From: Arenibacter algicola
GTDB lineage: Bacteria; Bacteroidota; Bacteroidia; Flavobacteriales; Flavobacteriaceae
Reading direction: 5' to 3'
DNA: 64,000 bases
Assembly: GCF_000733925.1 (NCBI RefSeq)
Contig: NZ_JPOO01000001.1
Location: 2,232,001 to 2,296,000, forward strand
Position numbers and translations under genes: made by a program. Positions within the stretch are counted from its first letter, which is position 1; every line of letters starts with the position of its first letter. The notes under the pieces were generated by a model that was not told the DNA's origin, searched no databases, and saw only the letters and a program-made list of their open reading frames with translations. This document shows, one piece after another, positions 55,314 to 63,960 of this stretch.

Positions 55314-55526
55314 TTATTTGTTCGAATTTTTAGGTTCACTCTTTTCTTGATTCTTTTTATTATCGTGAATTGTAATTACCATGGCAAGGATCAATAAGAC
55401 TAATGATATGACCCGTCCCCAAAATCGAAAATCCATTTGGTCCCAGGAGTTGATAAAGCTTACAATGATCCATATAGCACTTGTAATTATTAAGAGTAGG
55501 GGATAATTTATTTTTCCCATTGGCAT
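55314..55526 (-). CDS. Small two-helix membrane protein
   Basis: 70 residues. YPLLLIITSAIWIIVSFIN and WGRVISLVLLILAMVITI are two transmembrane helices, with a charged Lys/Asn/Glu-rich C-terminal tail. No family recognised. A clear ATG at 55526 (or 55520) and a position collinear with the VOC gene 25 bp upstream support it as real. Confidence 0.65.
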   Translation of the reverse strand: MPMGKINYPLLLIITSAIWIIVSFINSWDQMDFRFWGRVISLVLLILAMVITIHDNKKNQEKSEPKNSNK

Positions 55527-55551
55527 ATTAATTTTTATTGGTATTCTGCTG

Positions 55552-56223
55552 CTAAGGGCCAGTGACCTTTATACTTTCATTTTTGAAATCCACATGGTAT
55601 TGTTTGCCTTTTTCCTGCATTAGCAGTTTAAAATTGGATGCAAAGGCTTTGTCATTGGTGGGATACCATTTTTTATGATCCTTATTAATACAAATGAACA
55701 ATCCGTTTTCATCTCCAATAGCACAAAAATTACCAAAACCTCCGTCGTAGATCTCAATTCCCATAGCATTCCTTAAGATACTAAATTCGCTTTCAATATC
55801 CCTTGTTGGGACACCAATCTCGGATATTTCCAGAAATTGTTCCGGTCCAAAATTCTGGTCCGATTCATTCTTTAGGTTTTTACGCGCTATTAGTTCCACA
55901 ATATTTTTGTCGTGGTCATAAAAATAGATGGCTTTGGCATTCCAGGCCCTAAAGTCTATAATTTCATCTTGTTCATCCTTTAATATAGTAATTCTGGACT
56001 TTAGCCATTGCAATGCTTCTTCCTCTTTATTGGCGGGAATATTGATAGCGAAATGATATGGGGTAGCCTCTTTTTTTTGTTCAAATTGCAGTAGGGAATT
56101 ACCAATATGAAAAGAAACATTTTTTGGAGATTTCTTCACTATTTCCAACCCCAAGACTTGGGAGTAAAACTCGGTTTGCCCATCAATATTGGAAGTATAT
56201 AGTGTCAATTCCTGGATCTTCAT
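55552..56223 (-). CDS. VOC-family (glyoxalase-fold) protein
   Basis: 223 residues. Two glyoxalase/dioxygenase half-domains: the first opens MKIQELTLYTSNIDGQTEFY and ends AIYFYDHDKNIVELIARKN, and the second runs FLEISEIGVPTRDIESEFSI through FGNFCAIGDENGLFICINK. It resembles CatE-like ring-cleavage or fosfomycin-resistance folds. The metal ligands are His/Glu-type in part (DHDKNIVELIA gives His and Glu). Substrate unknown. Confidence 0.85.
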   Translation of the reverse strand: MKIQELTLYTSNIDGQTEFYSQVLGLEIVKKSPKNVSFHIGNSLLQFEQKKEATPYHFAINIPANKEEEALQWLKSRITILKDEQDEIIDFRAWNAKAIYFYDHDKNIVELIARKNLKNESDQNFGPEQFLEISEIGVPTRDIESEFSILRNAMGIEIYDGGFGNFCAIGDENGLFICINKDHKKWYPTNDKAFASNFKLLMQEKGKQYHVDFKNESIKVTGP

Positions 56224-56339
56224 TCTTAGGTAATCATAGTTGGCAAAATTATTTGATAATAGATCAAACCACTGCTTTGTCTAAGATAACAAATCTTGAA
56301 CATTCCTTTGATAATATAGGCTAAGGAAAATAAGGGAAG

Positions 56340-56867
56340 CTAATTACAAATACTGCAGTTGGAATCCCCAATGAGTTTGCCTTCATTGTTTAATTCAAAT
56401 TTACAGCAAGCATTAAAATTATGGACAAGAAGTGATTTTGCGCGTCTAATTCTTGCTTTAACGTTGGCCAGGCTAATGTTCAGCACTTGTGCTGCTTGAT
56501 TTTGGGTCTGGCCCTTCAGGTAAACCAATTGAACCACTTCTTTATACTGCTTGGGTAAATTGGTTACAAAACGATCAAAACAGCAGAAATCCTGATTGCT
56601 GTCCTGATGGGATGAAATATCATAGGAAGGTATAGGTATTGTTTTGGCAGCAAGGTGGTAATGATTGGAAATTTCATTCCTAACAATAGTAAATACCCAA
56701 GCCCTTACTTTAGTTCTGTCTTTTAAGGAAGCAATGTTTTGATGGATTTTTAGAAAGACATTTTGGATTATTTCCCTTGTGGCTTCCTCATCTTTCACTT
56801 TTTTTAAAGCAAAAAAGTAGATTTCACTGTGGTGCTTTCTCCAAATGTCTGCCGTTTCAATCTTCAT
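56340..56867 (-). CDS. ECF RNA polymerase sigma factor, SigZ-like
   Basis: 175 residues from the ATG at 56867. The TTG at 56882 adds five residues and is less likely. Region 2 is IWRKHHSEIYFFALKKVKDE with IIQNVFLKIHQN. Region 4 is LPKQYKEVVQLVYLKGQTQN with the helix-turn-helix AAQVLNISLANVKARIRRAK. The tail has NACCKFELNNEGKLIGDSN and CSIC, a Cys-rich end that resembles SigZ proteins and may bind metal. No anti-sigma gene adjoins it. The preceding gene is the Cys-rich peptide at 56910. Confidence 0.85.
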   Translation of the reverse strand: MKIETADIWRKHHSEIYFFALKKVKDEEATREIIQNVFLKIHQNIASLKDRTKVRAWVFTIVRNEISNHYHLAAKTIPIPSYDISSHQDSNQDFCCFDRFVTNLPKQYKEVVQLVYLKGQTQNQAAQVLNISLANVKARIRRAKSLLVHNFNACCKFELNNEGKLIGDSNCSICN

Positions 56868-56909
56868 ATCTTTAAGATACAAGTTTGGCCTTGAAAGACC
56901 AACCTTTTT

Positions 56910-57023
56910 TTAACAACATTCACATTTATTGCAATCGCATTTGTTGCAAGGACAGTTTTTTTCCAAACAGTTTACACAATTACATTTGTTGCATTCACAT
57001 TGGGTACATTTACAAGTATTCAT
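56910..57023 (-). CDS. 37-residue metallothionein-like Cys-rich peptide
   Basis: An ATG at 57023 opens 37 codons ending TAA at 56910. Fourteen of the 37 residues are Cys, arranged as C-x-C and C-x-x-C (starting MNTCKCTQCECNKCNC), with Lys, Asn, Glu and Asp between and no hydrophobic or aromatic residue. This composition is typical of metallothioneins, which bind Zn, Cu or Cd, but it is shorter than most bacterial SmtA proteins and is not recognised by name. It lies 42 bp upstream of the SigZ-like gene on the same strand, so probably the same transcript. Weak ribosome binding site. A low-complexity artefact is the alternative, though the regular Cys pattern argues against it. Confidence 0.7.
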   Translation of the reverse strand: MNTCKCTQCECNKCNCVNCLEKNCPCNKCDCNKCECC

Positions 57024-57073
57024 GTTATAAGGATTTAAAGTTTATTAAGGAGACTAACTCTTGCCTAAAAGGA

Positions 57074-57098
57074 TACAAAAAAATGAATGTTTTTTGTA
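57074..57098. promoter_or_regulatory. Palindrome upstream of the Cys-rich peptide gene
   Basis: TACAAAAAA (57074-57082) and TTTTTTGTA (57090-57098) are perfect 9-bp arms with a 7-nt spacer, 50-75 nt before the ATG. A candidate operator for the peptide-sigma operon. No consensus promoter could be aligned with confidence. Confidence 0.45.
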
Positions 57099-57123
57099 CA
57101 TTATTTCTGCATGTGGAAAATTA

Positions 57124-57398
57124 GTGGTTTATTAGTGAACCTCAATTTTGAGAAGTCGGTAAGACGCACTGAAAATTGCAAGTTGAACTAATCCCGCCAT
57201 TTTCGGCGGGATCTAGGTTCAATACCTCTACCCTTGGGTCGGTTCCTATTATTGGGTTCAGGGCCTGCCTTTGTCGGTAGACAGGCTTGCCCTGAGGTTT
57301 AATAACTTTTGTTCTTTACAGGAATGCTCTCTAGAAATTTATTTCAGCATTTGGCCCACTTTCTTTGGACATACAGCCATAAACAGTAAAGCCAAAAC
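57124..57398. other. Intergenic DNA with two GC-rich hairpins
   Basis: No gene. Hairpin 1 has arms ATCCCGCC / GGCGGGAT (57191-57198, 57205-57212; 6-nt loop). Hairpin 2 is palindromic with CAGGGC/GCCCTG (57259-57264, 57289-57294) and inner GCCT/AGGC. The latter has the look of the CCTGCCT...AGGCAGG-type dispersed palindromes found in Bacteroidota genomes. It separates the peptide operon from the DUF2914 gene. Confidence 0.6.
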
Positions 57399-58514
57399 TC
57401 AGAATATTTTCTGTGTTAATCCCTTTGGTTGCAAGGAATCACTGGTAATCACTTCAAAGTCTATTATGCCCAAAACCAGTTCTTCCTGTGTAAGCACCTC
57501 TACTTTCCACAAACCTTCCACTAAATTGTTTTTAAAGGTATAACCGCGATAACCGCCATCGCGGCCTCCGGTAATGTCATAGCCGATATCCTCAATAATT
57601 TCCCATTCCCGGGTGGCATCATTAAACCATTTCCAGCGATGAAATACCGATTTCTTTAAACTGGTAGGGGCAAATATGGACGAAAAAACATAGACATCTT
57701 CATTGGGCTTCTGTATAAATTTTAATCGATGCTTTCTCCAAAATACATACCATTCATCAGTTTCATAGGTAACAAGGTAGTTGTTGTTTTCTACCTTTAC
57801 TTGATGGGCAACAATACCATTGCTCAGGGCAAGAGGTACTGGAGGGATAAGTCTAAAAAAATAGAATATATTGATCATAAGGTAAATGGAAAACACTATT
57901 CCGATGAGTTTCCCAAGATGTATTTCCAATCTTGTACTGGGACTTGCACGATAAATAAGAGTGATTAACGCCAAGGTTGAAAATAAACTCAGGAGACCCG
58001 AGAATATAAAAATATCGGGACTCATTTCCTTGATCAACACAGGAACCATAAAGGTGAAGAAGGTATAACTGATAAAGAAATATACGCTGAACTGTAAGTA
58101 CTTATTGGATATTCTTTTTTTTAAAATTTCATTGGCAAATAATAAGACGAGGAGAATGATTAGGAAGAAAACGGTTTTGGACATGGATACGCTACGCGAG
58201 TAATAAATTACGTAGGCACTGGACAGTCCGCCGAAGAAAAATTGAATGGCCAAAGGATAATATTCTTTGAACTTTTCGAGTATGGTATTGTTCCATTTGC
58301 CATCATCAGCAAGGTTATAGAGGTATAGTGTAATGGTCAAGGAGGTCATATGCAGGCACAGTACGCTTAGGTCATATAGCCTGTCTATGCGCCCTAAGGT
58401 AAGGGTGTCAAATATGAATCCGCCAATGAAAAATAGGATGGGAGCATATTTTTCATGTTTTCTTATGAACCCTCGCAATCGGCTATTCCTAAACTGTACC
58501 AAGCTTCTTTTCAT
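57399..58514 (-). CDS. DUF2914 membrane protein
   Basis: 371 residues. Several transmembrane helices in the first 230 residues (APILFFIGGFIFDTLTLGR, TVFFLIILLVLLFANEIL, IFIFSGLLSLFSTLALITLI) are followed by a soluble C-terminal domain. The DUF2914 signature appears as VFHRWKWFNDATREWEIIED, DITGGRDGGYRGYTFKNN and LWKVEVLTQEELVLGIIDF. Function unknown, probably envelope-associated. Single gene. Confidence 0.9.
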   Translation of the reverse strand: MKRSLVQFRNSRLRGFIRKHEKYAPILFFIGGFIFDTLTLGRIDRLYDLSVLCLHMTSLTITLYLYNLADDGKWNNTILEKFKEYYPLAIQFFFGGLSSAYVIYYSRSVSMSKTVFFLIILLVLLFANEILKKRISNKYLQFSVYFFISYTFFTFMVPVLIKEMSPDIFIFSGLLSLFSTLALITLIYRASPSTRLEIHLGKLIGIVFSIYLMINIFYFFRLIPPVPLALSNGIVAHQVKVENNNYLVTYETDEWYVFWRKHRLKFIQKPNEDVYVFSSIFAPTSLKKSVFHRWKWFNDATREWEIIEDIGYDITGGRDGGYRGYTFKNNLVEGLWKVEVLTQEELVLGIIDFEVITSDSLQPKGLTQKIF

Positions 58515-58638
58515 CGCATTGTTAAGTGCCTAAAATTATATCATTAAAAGGCATTGCAATGACCCGTATCAACAAGTTTTTGCTTCTACTACTTTTAGGG
58601 TTAATGTAAATAAATTTTAAGATATAATTACTGGTGCC

Positions 58639-59751
58639 TTATTTTCCCCCGTACAACTTGTAAACTTCAGAACCGGCGCTTAGAAATGCTCCCGTACCAT
58701 AAACTTCCGTTTTGTCGGCCCAGGCCTTCCCTGGTGCGGCTCCAATAGGCTGAACATAGCCCAACATGCCTTCGTTGGTAACATGGCCCACCAAGGCGTT
58801 CCATCCTTTTTTTACAGCAGGGGTATAGGCGGCTTTATCCAATATTCCCTGGTTTATGCCCCAGGCCAAACCGTATACATTAAAAGCGGTTCCACTGGTT
58901 TCCGGAGTAGGGTAAAATTTCTGCCCCAATAAACTCATGGCCCAATGGCCTTCGGGAGTTTGTATTTCCAGCAATTTGGCAGCCATTTTTTTGTAAATGT
59001 TCAGGAAATATTTGTATTCCTTGCTCTGCGGATCCAATTCGTTCATGACATTAACGAGTCCGGCAAATACCCAGCCGTTACCCCTTGCCCAAAATATTTT
59101 GGTACCGTTGTCCAATTTGCCCATATAACTTTCGTCCCTGTAGTAAAGGCTTTCCTTTTTATCGAACAGGAAATCGGTAGTGGCCTTGAATTCCGTCATC
59201 ATGAAATCGAGATATTTTTTTTCACCTGTAACATTGTACAATTTTGCCCAGACAGGTGGAGACATGAAAAGGGCATCGCACCAATTCCAACGGTCCTGGT
59301 GATAGGGAGTTTTCCAATGAAGGGAGCTTAGAGAAGGATGGTACATGATAAAATTGAATTGTTCTTTGGTGGGTTCTATCATTTGCTTGTCCTGATATTT
59401 TCTATACAGATCAATATATAACTGACCAACGGTATGATCATCTGCATGGTATTTTCTACGGTGTAATTGCCATTCATGCTTTTGTCCAATGTCTTTTAGC
59501 CACTCATAATATTTGTCATTATCTGCCAAAGCCGCCCATTTTACCATACCTACATACAAGGCACCATTGGTCCAGTCCAATGGGTGGTGCGGCTTATCAT
59601 GTCCGCTGTAGAGCCCTTCGTAATTGTCTATCTGCCAGTCGGCCACTTTCTCCATGACCTGTAGAACTTCAGTCGGCTGTATATCCTGGGCTAGTGTAAG
59701 GGTGGTAAACGCAAATACTAAAAACGATGTAAAAATGGTTGCTCTTCTCAT
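58639..59751 (-). CDS. GH105-family unsaturated glucuronyl/rhamnogalacturonyl hydrolase
   Basis: 370 residues with a signal peptide (about 1-21). GH88/GH105 enzymes hydrolyse the unsaturated uronic acid left by polysaccharide lyases. LQVMEKVADWQIDNYEG, the HHPLDWTNGALYVG segment, DRWNWCDALFMSPPVWAKL, FWARGNGWVFAGLVNVM and PETSGTAFNVYGLAWGINQG follow the family pattern, with catalytic Asp in the NWCDALFM region. It is followed at a distance by the ACT and oxidoreductase genes. A role in ulvan- or pectin-like uronate degradation is possible, but no lyase is present here. Confidence 0.93.
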   Translation of the reverse strand: MRRATIFTSFLVFAFTTLTLAQDIQPTEVLQVMEKVADWQIDNYEGLYSGHDKPHHPLDWTNGALYVGMVKWAALADNDKYYEWLKDIGQKHEWQLHRRKYHADDHTVGQLYIDLYRKYQDKQMIEPTKEQFNFIMYHPSLSSLHWKTPYHQDRWNWCDALFMSPPVWAKLYNVTGEKKYLDFMMTEFKATTDFLFDKKESLYYRDESYMGKLDNGTKIFWARGNGWVFAGLVNVMNELDPQSKEYKYFLNIYKKMAAKLLEIQTPEGHWAMSLLGQKFYPTPETSGTAFNVYGLAWGINQGILDKAAYTPAVKKGWNALVGHVTNEGMLGYVQPIGAAPGKAWADKTEVYGTGAFLSAGSEVYKLYGGK

Positions 59752-60019
59752 TGTTGGTTTAAATTTTTATAGTTGATCATTGGTGCTTTAGAATAGTAAA
59801 AGGCTTCCAATTTAGCATATCCAATGGCTCTGGATATTCAGGGAAACCTATTATAACTGATATCAGTCATCAATAATAGTAAATATTTAGTTAAAATCTT
59901 TTTAATTAAATGATTAATATGTCGGTAAAATGATAATGATACAATTTTAGGTAAAATATGGTCCAGACATTAAGGGAGGGAATAGGGCAGGGCACCAACC
60001 ATTGAAGCTAGGGAGCCTG

Positions 60020-60421
60020 CTATTTGGACTTATGGGCTAGGGCTGTTAAAACAGACATTGCCTTTTCGGAATCCTTTGTATCCACAAAAATATGGTCGTG
60101 ATAATAGCCGGCTATTACATTACAGCTTATATCATTTTTGGCCAATGCTGTAGAAAACACTGCAGTAAGACCTACTGCTTCCAATGAGGAATGAATTCTT
60201 AAGGTAATCCAAGAGGCCACATAATCATAGGGTAGTTTTAAGTGGTCCGCTTTGCTCTTTTCGATTACTACAGTAGTTCCTTCCTTTTCCTTTAATTCAC
60301 AAAGAGTATCCTTTCTTTTAATATCATCCGTGTTTGGTACTGTAGAAAATACGTATTCCCCTGGGTTCAGTTCAGGGGACATTTCCTGTATTAATTTGGA
60401 TATGTTGGTTTCCCCACTCAT
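60020..60421 (-). CDS. ACT-domain protein
   Basis: 133 residues. Two ACT-like halves: the first begins NISKLIQEMSPELNPGEYVF, and the second has IRIHSSLEAVGLTAVFSTAL and ISCNVIAGYYHDHIFVDTKD. Relatives bind small ligands, often amino acids. It starts 24 bp after the Gfo/Idh/MocA stop, so co-transcription is likely. Role unknown. Confidence 0.87.
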   Translation of the reverse strand: MSGETNISKLIQEMSPELNPGEYVFSTVPNTDDIKRKDTLCELKEKEGTTVVIEKSKADHLKLPYDYVASWITLRIHSSLEAVGLTAVFSTALAKNDISCNVIAGYYHDHIFVDTKDSEKAMSVLTALAHKSK

Positions 60422-60445
60422 TTAATTAGTCATACTTAATATAGA

Positions 60446-61615
60446 TCAAACATTGAGTTTATGAGCCATTTTTTGACCCTTCAGCGCCAATTCCGTAGCA
60501 AGGAAACAATGTTCCTGTGTCATGGCTGTTTCGGTACGGTGAACTACATCGTTTACCAATTGTTCGCCATAGGGCATATAGATATTGGAGCAATCGTAAT
60601 ATTTGGTTTCTTTTTGGTTTACTAAAAATAGGTGATTACCCCCCTCTTTGCCTGCAATGTCGATGTATTTTCGCATTTCAATATAGCCATCCGTACCCAG
60701 AATAAAGGTACGCCCATCTCCCCAAGTGCCTAGTCCCTCCGGTGTAAACCAGTCGATTCTGATGTATCCGGTAGCGTGTGCACTTCTTACGCTCATGTCA
60801 CCAAAATCCTGGTATACGGGATTGTCGGAGTTCTTAAAATTTCCTATTTGGGAAAAATTGACATCCGCTTGTTTGGAGTTGGTGTAGAATAGAAATTGAT
60901 CACATTGGTGCGAGCCTATGTCACATAGAATACCTCCTGCTTTTTCGGGGTCGAAAAACCAGTCGGGACGCGATTCGGGTCGCATTCGGTGCGGTCCCAG
61001 CCCTATAGTTTGTACCACCTTTCCTATGGCTCCGGCACTGACCAATTCCCCGGCTTTTACAGAGGCCGGATTACCTAAACGTTCACTATACACTATGGAA
61101 TAAATGCGCTGCGTTTCCTTTTGTACTTTTTTTACTTCCTTCAATTGTTCCAAAGTAAGAATGCCAGGTTTGTCCGCCATAAAATCCTTTCCGGACTGCA
61201 TTACTCGAATGCCTATCGGAGCCCTTTCTATCGGAATGGCAGCGCTGGCCACCAGCTGGATTGAATTGTCCTCAATAATTTCATTTTCGCTTTTTGCAAT
61301 TTTTGCCTTGGGGTAGCGCTTGGTGAATTGCTGCAACAATTCGGGCTCCTTGGCATAAACGGCTACCAGACTTCCACCACCGTTGATTAGAGAATCTACC
61401 ATACCATAAATATGGCCATGGTTTAACCCTATTACGGAAAACCTAATGGATTCTTTGGTGTTGGAAGGCTTATTGGGCTGCAATATAATTTCTTCAGGCC
61501 TAGAGGTATTATGTAGGTTGTGGCCAAAAATGTGGGTCGGGACCATAGCGGTGGCGGTTATTCCGGCTAAGGAGGCAAAGGATTGGCCTATAAATTTACG
61601 TCTGTTGGATGGCAT
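60446..61615 (-). CDS. Gfo/Idh/MocA-family oxidoreductase with Tat-type signal
   Basis: 389 residues. MPSNRRKFIGQSFASLAGI has a twin-arginine motif, so export with bound NAD(P) is likely. The Rossmann start is RFSVIGLNHGHIYGMVDSL, and MADKPGILTLEQLKEV, GGILCDIGSHQCDQFLFYT and YIRIDWFTPEGLGTWG are patterns of the substrate domain. It probably oxidises or reduces a sugar derivative. It sits upstream of the ACT gene, and the GH105 gene follows further along. Specificity unknown. Confidence 0.9.
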   Translation of the reverse strand: MPSNRRKFIGQSFASLAGITATAMVPTHIFGHNLHNTSRPEEIILQPNKPSNTKESIRFSVIGLNHGHIYGMVDSLINGGGSLVAVYAKEPELLQQFTKRYPKAKIAKSENEIIEDNSIQLVASAAIPIERAPIGIRVMQSGKDFMADKPGILTLEQLKEVKKVQKETQRIYSIVYSERLGNPASVKAGELVSAGAIGKVVQTIGLGPHRMRPESRPDWFFDPEKAGGILCDIGSHQCDQFLFYTNSKQADVNFSQIGNFKNSDNPVYQDFGDMSVRSAHATGYIRIDWFTPEGLGTWGDGRTFILGTDGYIEMRKYIDIAGKEGGNHLFLVNQKETKYYDCSNIYMPYGEQLVNDVVHRTETAMTQEHCFLATELALKGQKMAHKLNV

Positions 61616-61792
61616 TTGTTTCGGTTTTTTGTGTTACGTAATATAGCAATAATCTTTCATTTTTGGCAGTAAATGGGAATGCTAATACTCACTGGAATAC
61701 CCACTTGTTCTTTTTAAGTTGACCATTTAAAATTGTAGAATATAAAGTTTTATAGCTTATTTATACTTTAATTGCATCCAAATCCCTTTGAA

Positions 61793-62353
61793 TTAGACCC
61801 TTAATCTACCGCGGAACCCTCTGGCGGCATAATAGGAATCGGCCCCATTGTGATAAACAAAAACATGACCGTACCTATAATCGGCAAACAGTGCCCCTCC
61901 AAGTAATCGAATATCGGACGGAGTCTGAATCCAACTAGATGTTTTTGTATCGAACTTCCCCAATTTTTGTAGTTTTCTATAGTCCTCTTCGGTCATTAAA
62001 TCTACTCCCATGGCCAAGGCCATAGAAATGGCATTGTGTTTGGGTTTGAACTTTTTCCTAGATTCCAGTGCCTCCTGGTCATAGCAGGCACTTCTTCTTC
62101 CCGCAGGGCTTTCCGCCGAACAATCAAAAAAGATATATGCACCACTTTCCACATCAAAATCGACCACATCCGGTTCCCCTCCGGTCTTTTCCATTTCGTT
62201 TAGGGACCATAATTTTTCAGGATTGTAATTAAATTTATTCTCTATAGCATTCCATTCAAGACCTTTATGCCTATTCATGTTCTGGTTGAATCTGGTTTTT
62301 AAAACTTCCAGAATAGCGGCCTGTTCCTTTGTGGTTAATTTAGTTATAATCAT
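61793..62353 (-). CDS. DUF4256 family protein
   Basis: 186 residues from the ATG at 62353. An ATG at 62365 would add MSSF. ITKLTTKEQAAILEVLKTRF at the start, GEPDVVDFDVESGAYIFFDC, RRSACYDQEALESRKKFKP and RLLGGALFADYRYGHVFVYH follow the DUF4256 pattern closely. Cytoplasmic, function unknown. Start choice is not settled. Confidence 0.88.
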   Translation of the reverse strand: MIITKLTTKEQAAILEVLKTRFNQNMNRHKGLEWNAIENKFNYNPEKLWSLNEMEKTGGEPDVVDFDVESGAYIFFDCSAESPAGRRSACYDQEALESRKKFKPKHNAISMALAMGVDLMTEEDYRKLQKLGKFDTKTSSWIQTPSDIRLLGGALFADYRYGHVFVYHNGADSYYAARGFRGRLRV

Positions 62354-62486
62354 AAATGAACTCATTTTTTATTGTCTGTGGCCATATAGGAGTCAGTACT
62401 CCTTTTCATCCAGAATAAAATTAACCCATCTATATGAATTAGGGGGAGTTTGTTATAGATTTTCATACGCGTGCTTTTAGCAAAGC

Positions 62487-63500
62487 CTATCTCCCATAAT
62501 CGCCCTGAGCATATGAGGCCACAATACTACTGTTCGGTGTTTTGCAGTTCGTGGGAAAGTCGAAAAAATAAATGCATTTGGGCAAGCCATTGTTAAAGTC
62601 GATTTGCACCCAACCTTTACTGCTGCTTCCAAAACCTGAATAACTATAATTGGCCTTTACTGATTTAGGCCTCCCTTCACTGTCTTTGGACAGTATGGAA
62701 ACAGCGGAAATACTTCCCGGGGTATAACGATTGAACGACCAGGTTTTGGATTGGTTGGCTACCAGGTCATCTATCAACTTACTATAATCCTGGGATCCGG
62801 TAGGTCCCCCAGATTTTTTCATGGCGGCATATTTGCTGCTGCCCTCCATGCGGATCGAAGGTTTGTTCAGGGCAAAGAGTTTTAGGTTTTCTTCAAATCT
62901 TCGAACACCGGCACTATTACAGCTGTTAATCTTAAAAATTTGAAGCATATCATTTTTTAATCCTTTGGCCTGATGCATTAAATCTACTGAATTGCCCATG
63001 GCATTTGGGTCCAATATCATGTCCATTGTAGTACGCACGGCATCGGCCTTTTGGATATTTTCAACTTCTATTTTGGCGTTATAAAGGTCTGGGCGAGCAA
63101 AAAGACCTGTGCCTACCCATTTATATTCAACACAAACCCTACTAAGCACATCTCCATAGATGTTTTTGGAAACCTCTTCTACGGCACATACCTGTTCCAT
63201 AATCTCCACCTTGTCATCTGGCAGGTAACTTGGACATTCTCTGCCAAAGGCCCTTAAGTATTGCTCAAAAATCATAAGGAATCGCATGTCCTCACGTTTT
63301 AATTCAATATTTTCAAAATGACCCCTAAAGATATAATCGAAAAACTCGGCATTGTACAAGCCATCGGTATTAAATACCAATGATTGCGGGGGGATGCCCC
63401 CTTTTTCTGAAGGTTTAGGTGTTGAATGCTTAAAGGAAGAAAAATTAACGAATAGAATACCTAGGAACAAGATCCGTATAAAGTAATTGCTTTTCCACAT
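62487..63500 (-). CDS. Secreted protein of unknown function
   Basis: 337 residues from the ATG at 63500, chosen because the hydrophobic sequence YFIRILFLGILFVNFSSF follows at once. An earlier ATG (63569) would overlap the GNAT gene. No family recognised. The mature part has scattered Cys (about seven), an Ala/Gly/Ser-rich C-terminal third (SIRMEGSSKYAAMKKSGGPT; ANYSYSGFGSSSKGWVQIDF) and a PTNCKTPNSSIVASYAQGDY end. It could be an enzyme or a binding protein of the envelope. It is adjacent to a GNAT acetyltransferase on the same strand. Confidence 0.6.
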   Translation of the reverse strand: MWKSNYFIRILFLGILFVNFSSFKHSTPKPSEKGGIPPQSLVFNTDGLYNAEFFDYIFRGHFENIELKREDMRFLMIFEQYLRAFGRECPSYLPDDKVEIMEQVCAVEEVSKNIYGDVLSRVCVEYKWVGTGLFARPDLYNAKIEVENIQKADAVRTTMDMILDPNAMGNSVDLMHQAKGLKNDMLQIFKINSCNSAGVRRFEENLKLFALNKPSIRMEGSSKYAAMKKSGGPTGSQDYSKLIDDLVANQSKTWSFNRYTPGSISAVSILSKDSEGRPKSVKANYSYSGFGSSSKGWVQIDFNNGLPKCIYFFDFPTNCKTPNSSIVASYAQGDYGR

Positions 63501-63522
63501 ACACATGTATTGGAACTGTAAA

Positions 63523-63960
63523 TTACAAATTGGATATAGGGTACTTAAATAAAATATACTCCCCTTCATTTGATGTTCCTTCGGATACCGCTACCCATCC
63601 CGACTTCAAATAGAAATGGACACCTGATTTATTTTGTTTCAAACATTTTAAGCTAAGGTCAGAATTGCCTTTTTCAATGATTTTGTTCAATAGTAAGGTG
63701 CCAATACCTTTACGTTGATAATGCTTGGATATATAAAGATGGTGAAGGAAGCTGTCCTGAAGCCATATGGAAGCAAAACCAACTATTTCTGCTCCCACCT
63801 TCGCTACCAAAATGTATTCTCCTTCGGTGTCTTGGTTAAACGAAGATTTGTCTACAGAATCTTTGGGCAACCATGTAAAAGTGGAATTACGAACTTCAAA
63901 ATAAATTTGTTGGAGCAGTGCTCTATCGTTTTCCTCAAAATCTGATATCTCCACTTTCAT
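63523..63960 (-). CDS. GNAT-family N-acetyltransferase
   Basis: 145 residues. The acetyl-CoA-binding motif is HHLYISKHYQRKGIGTLLLN, with the R-x-x-G-x-G/A loop as RKGIGT. YILVAKVGAEIVGFASIWLQ before it and SGVHFYLKSGWVAV after it complete the fold. Substrate unknown. It is the last gene before the window's right edge; the final 40 bp show nothing. Confidence 0.9.
   Translation of the reverse strand: MKVEISDFEENDRALLQQIYFEVRNSTFTWLPKDSVDKSSFNQDTEGEYILVAKVGAEIVGFASIWLQDSFLHHLYISKHYQRKGIGTLLLNKIIEKGNSDLSLKCLKQNKSGVHFYLKSGWVAVSEGTSNEGEYILFKYPISNL

Noticed and set aside
57271..57543. 90-codon plus-strand frame starting in the second hairpin
   Set aside because: Over half is antisense to the DUF2914 C-terminal domain, and the start lies in a palindromic repeat.
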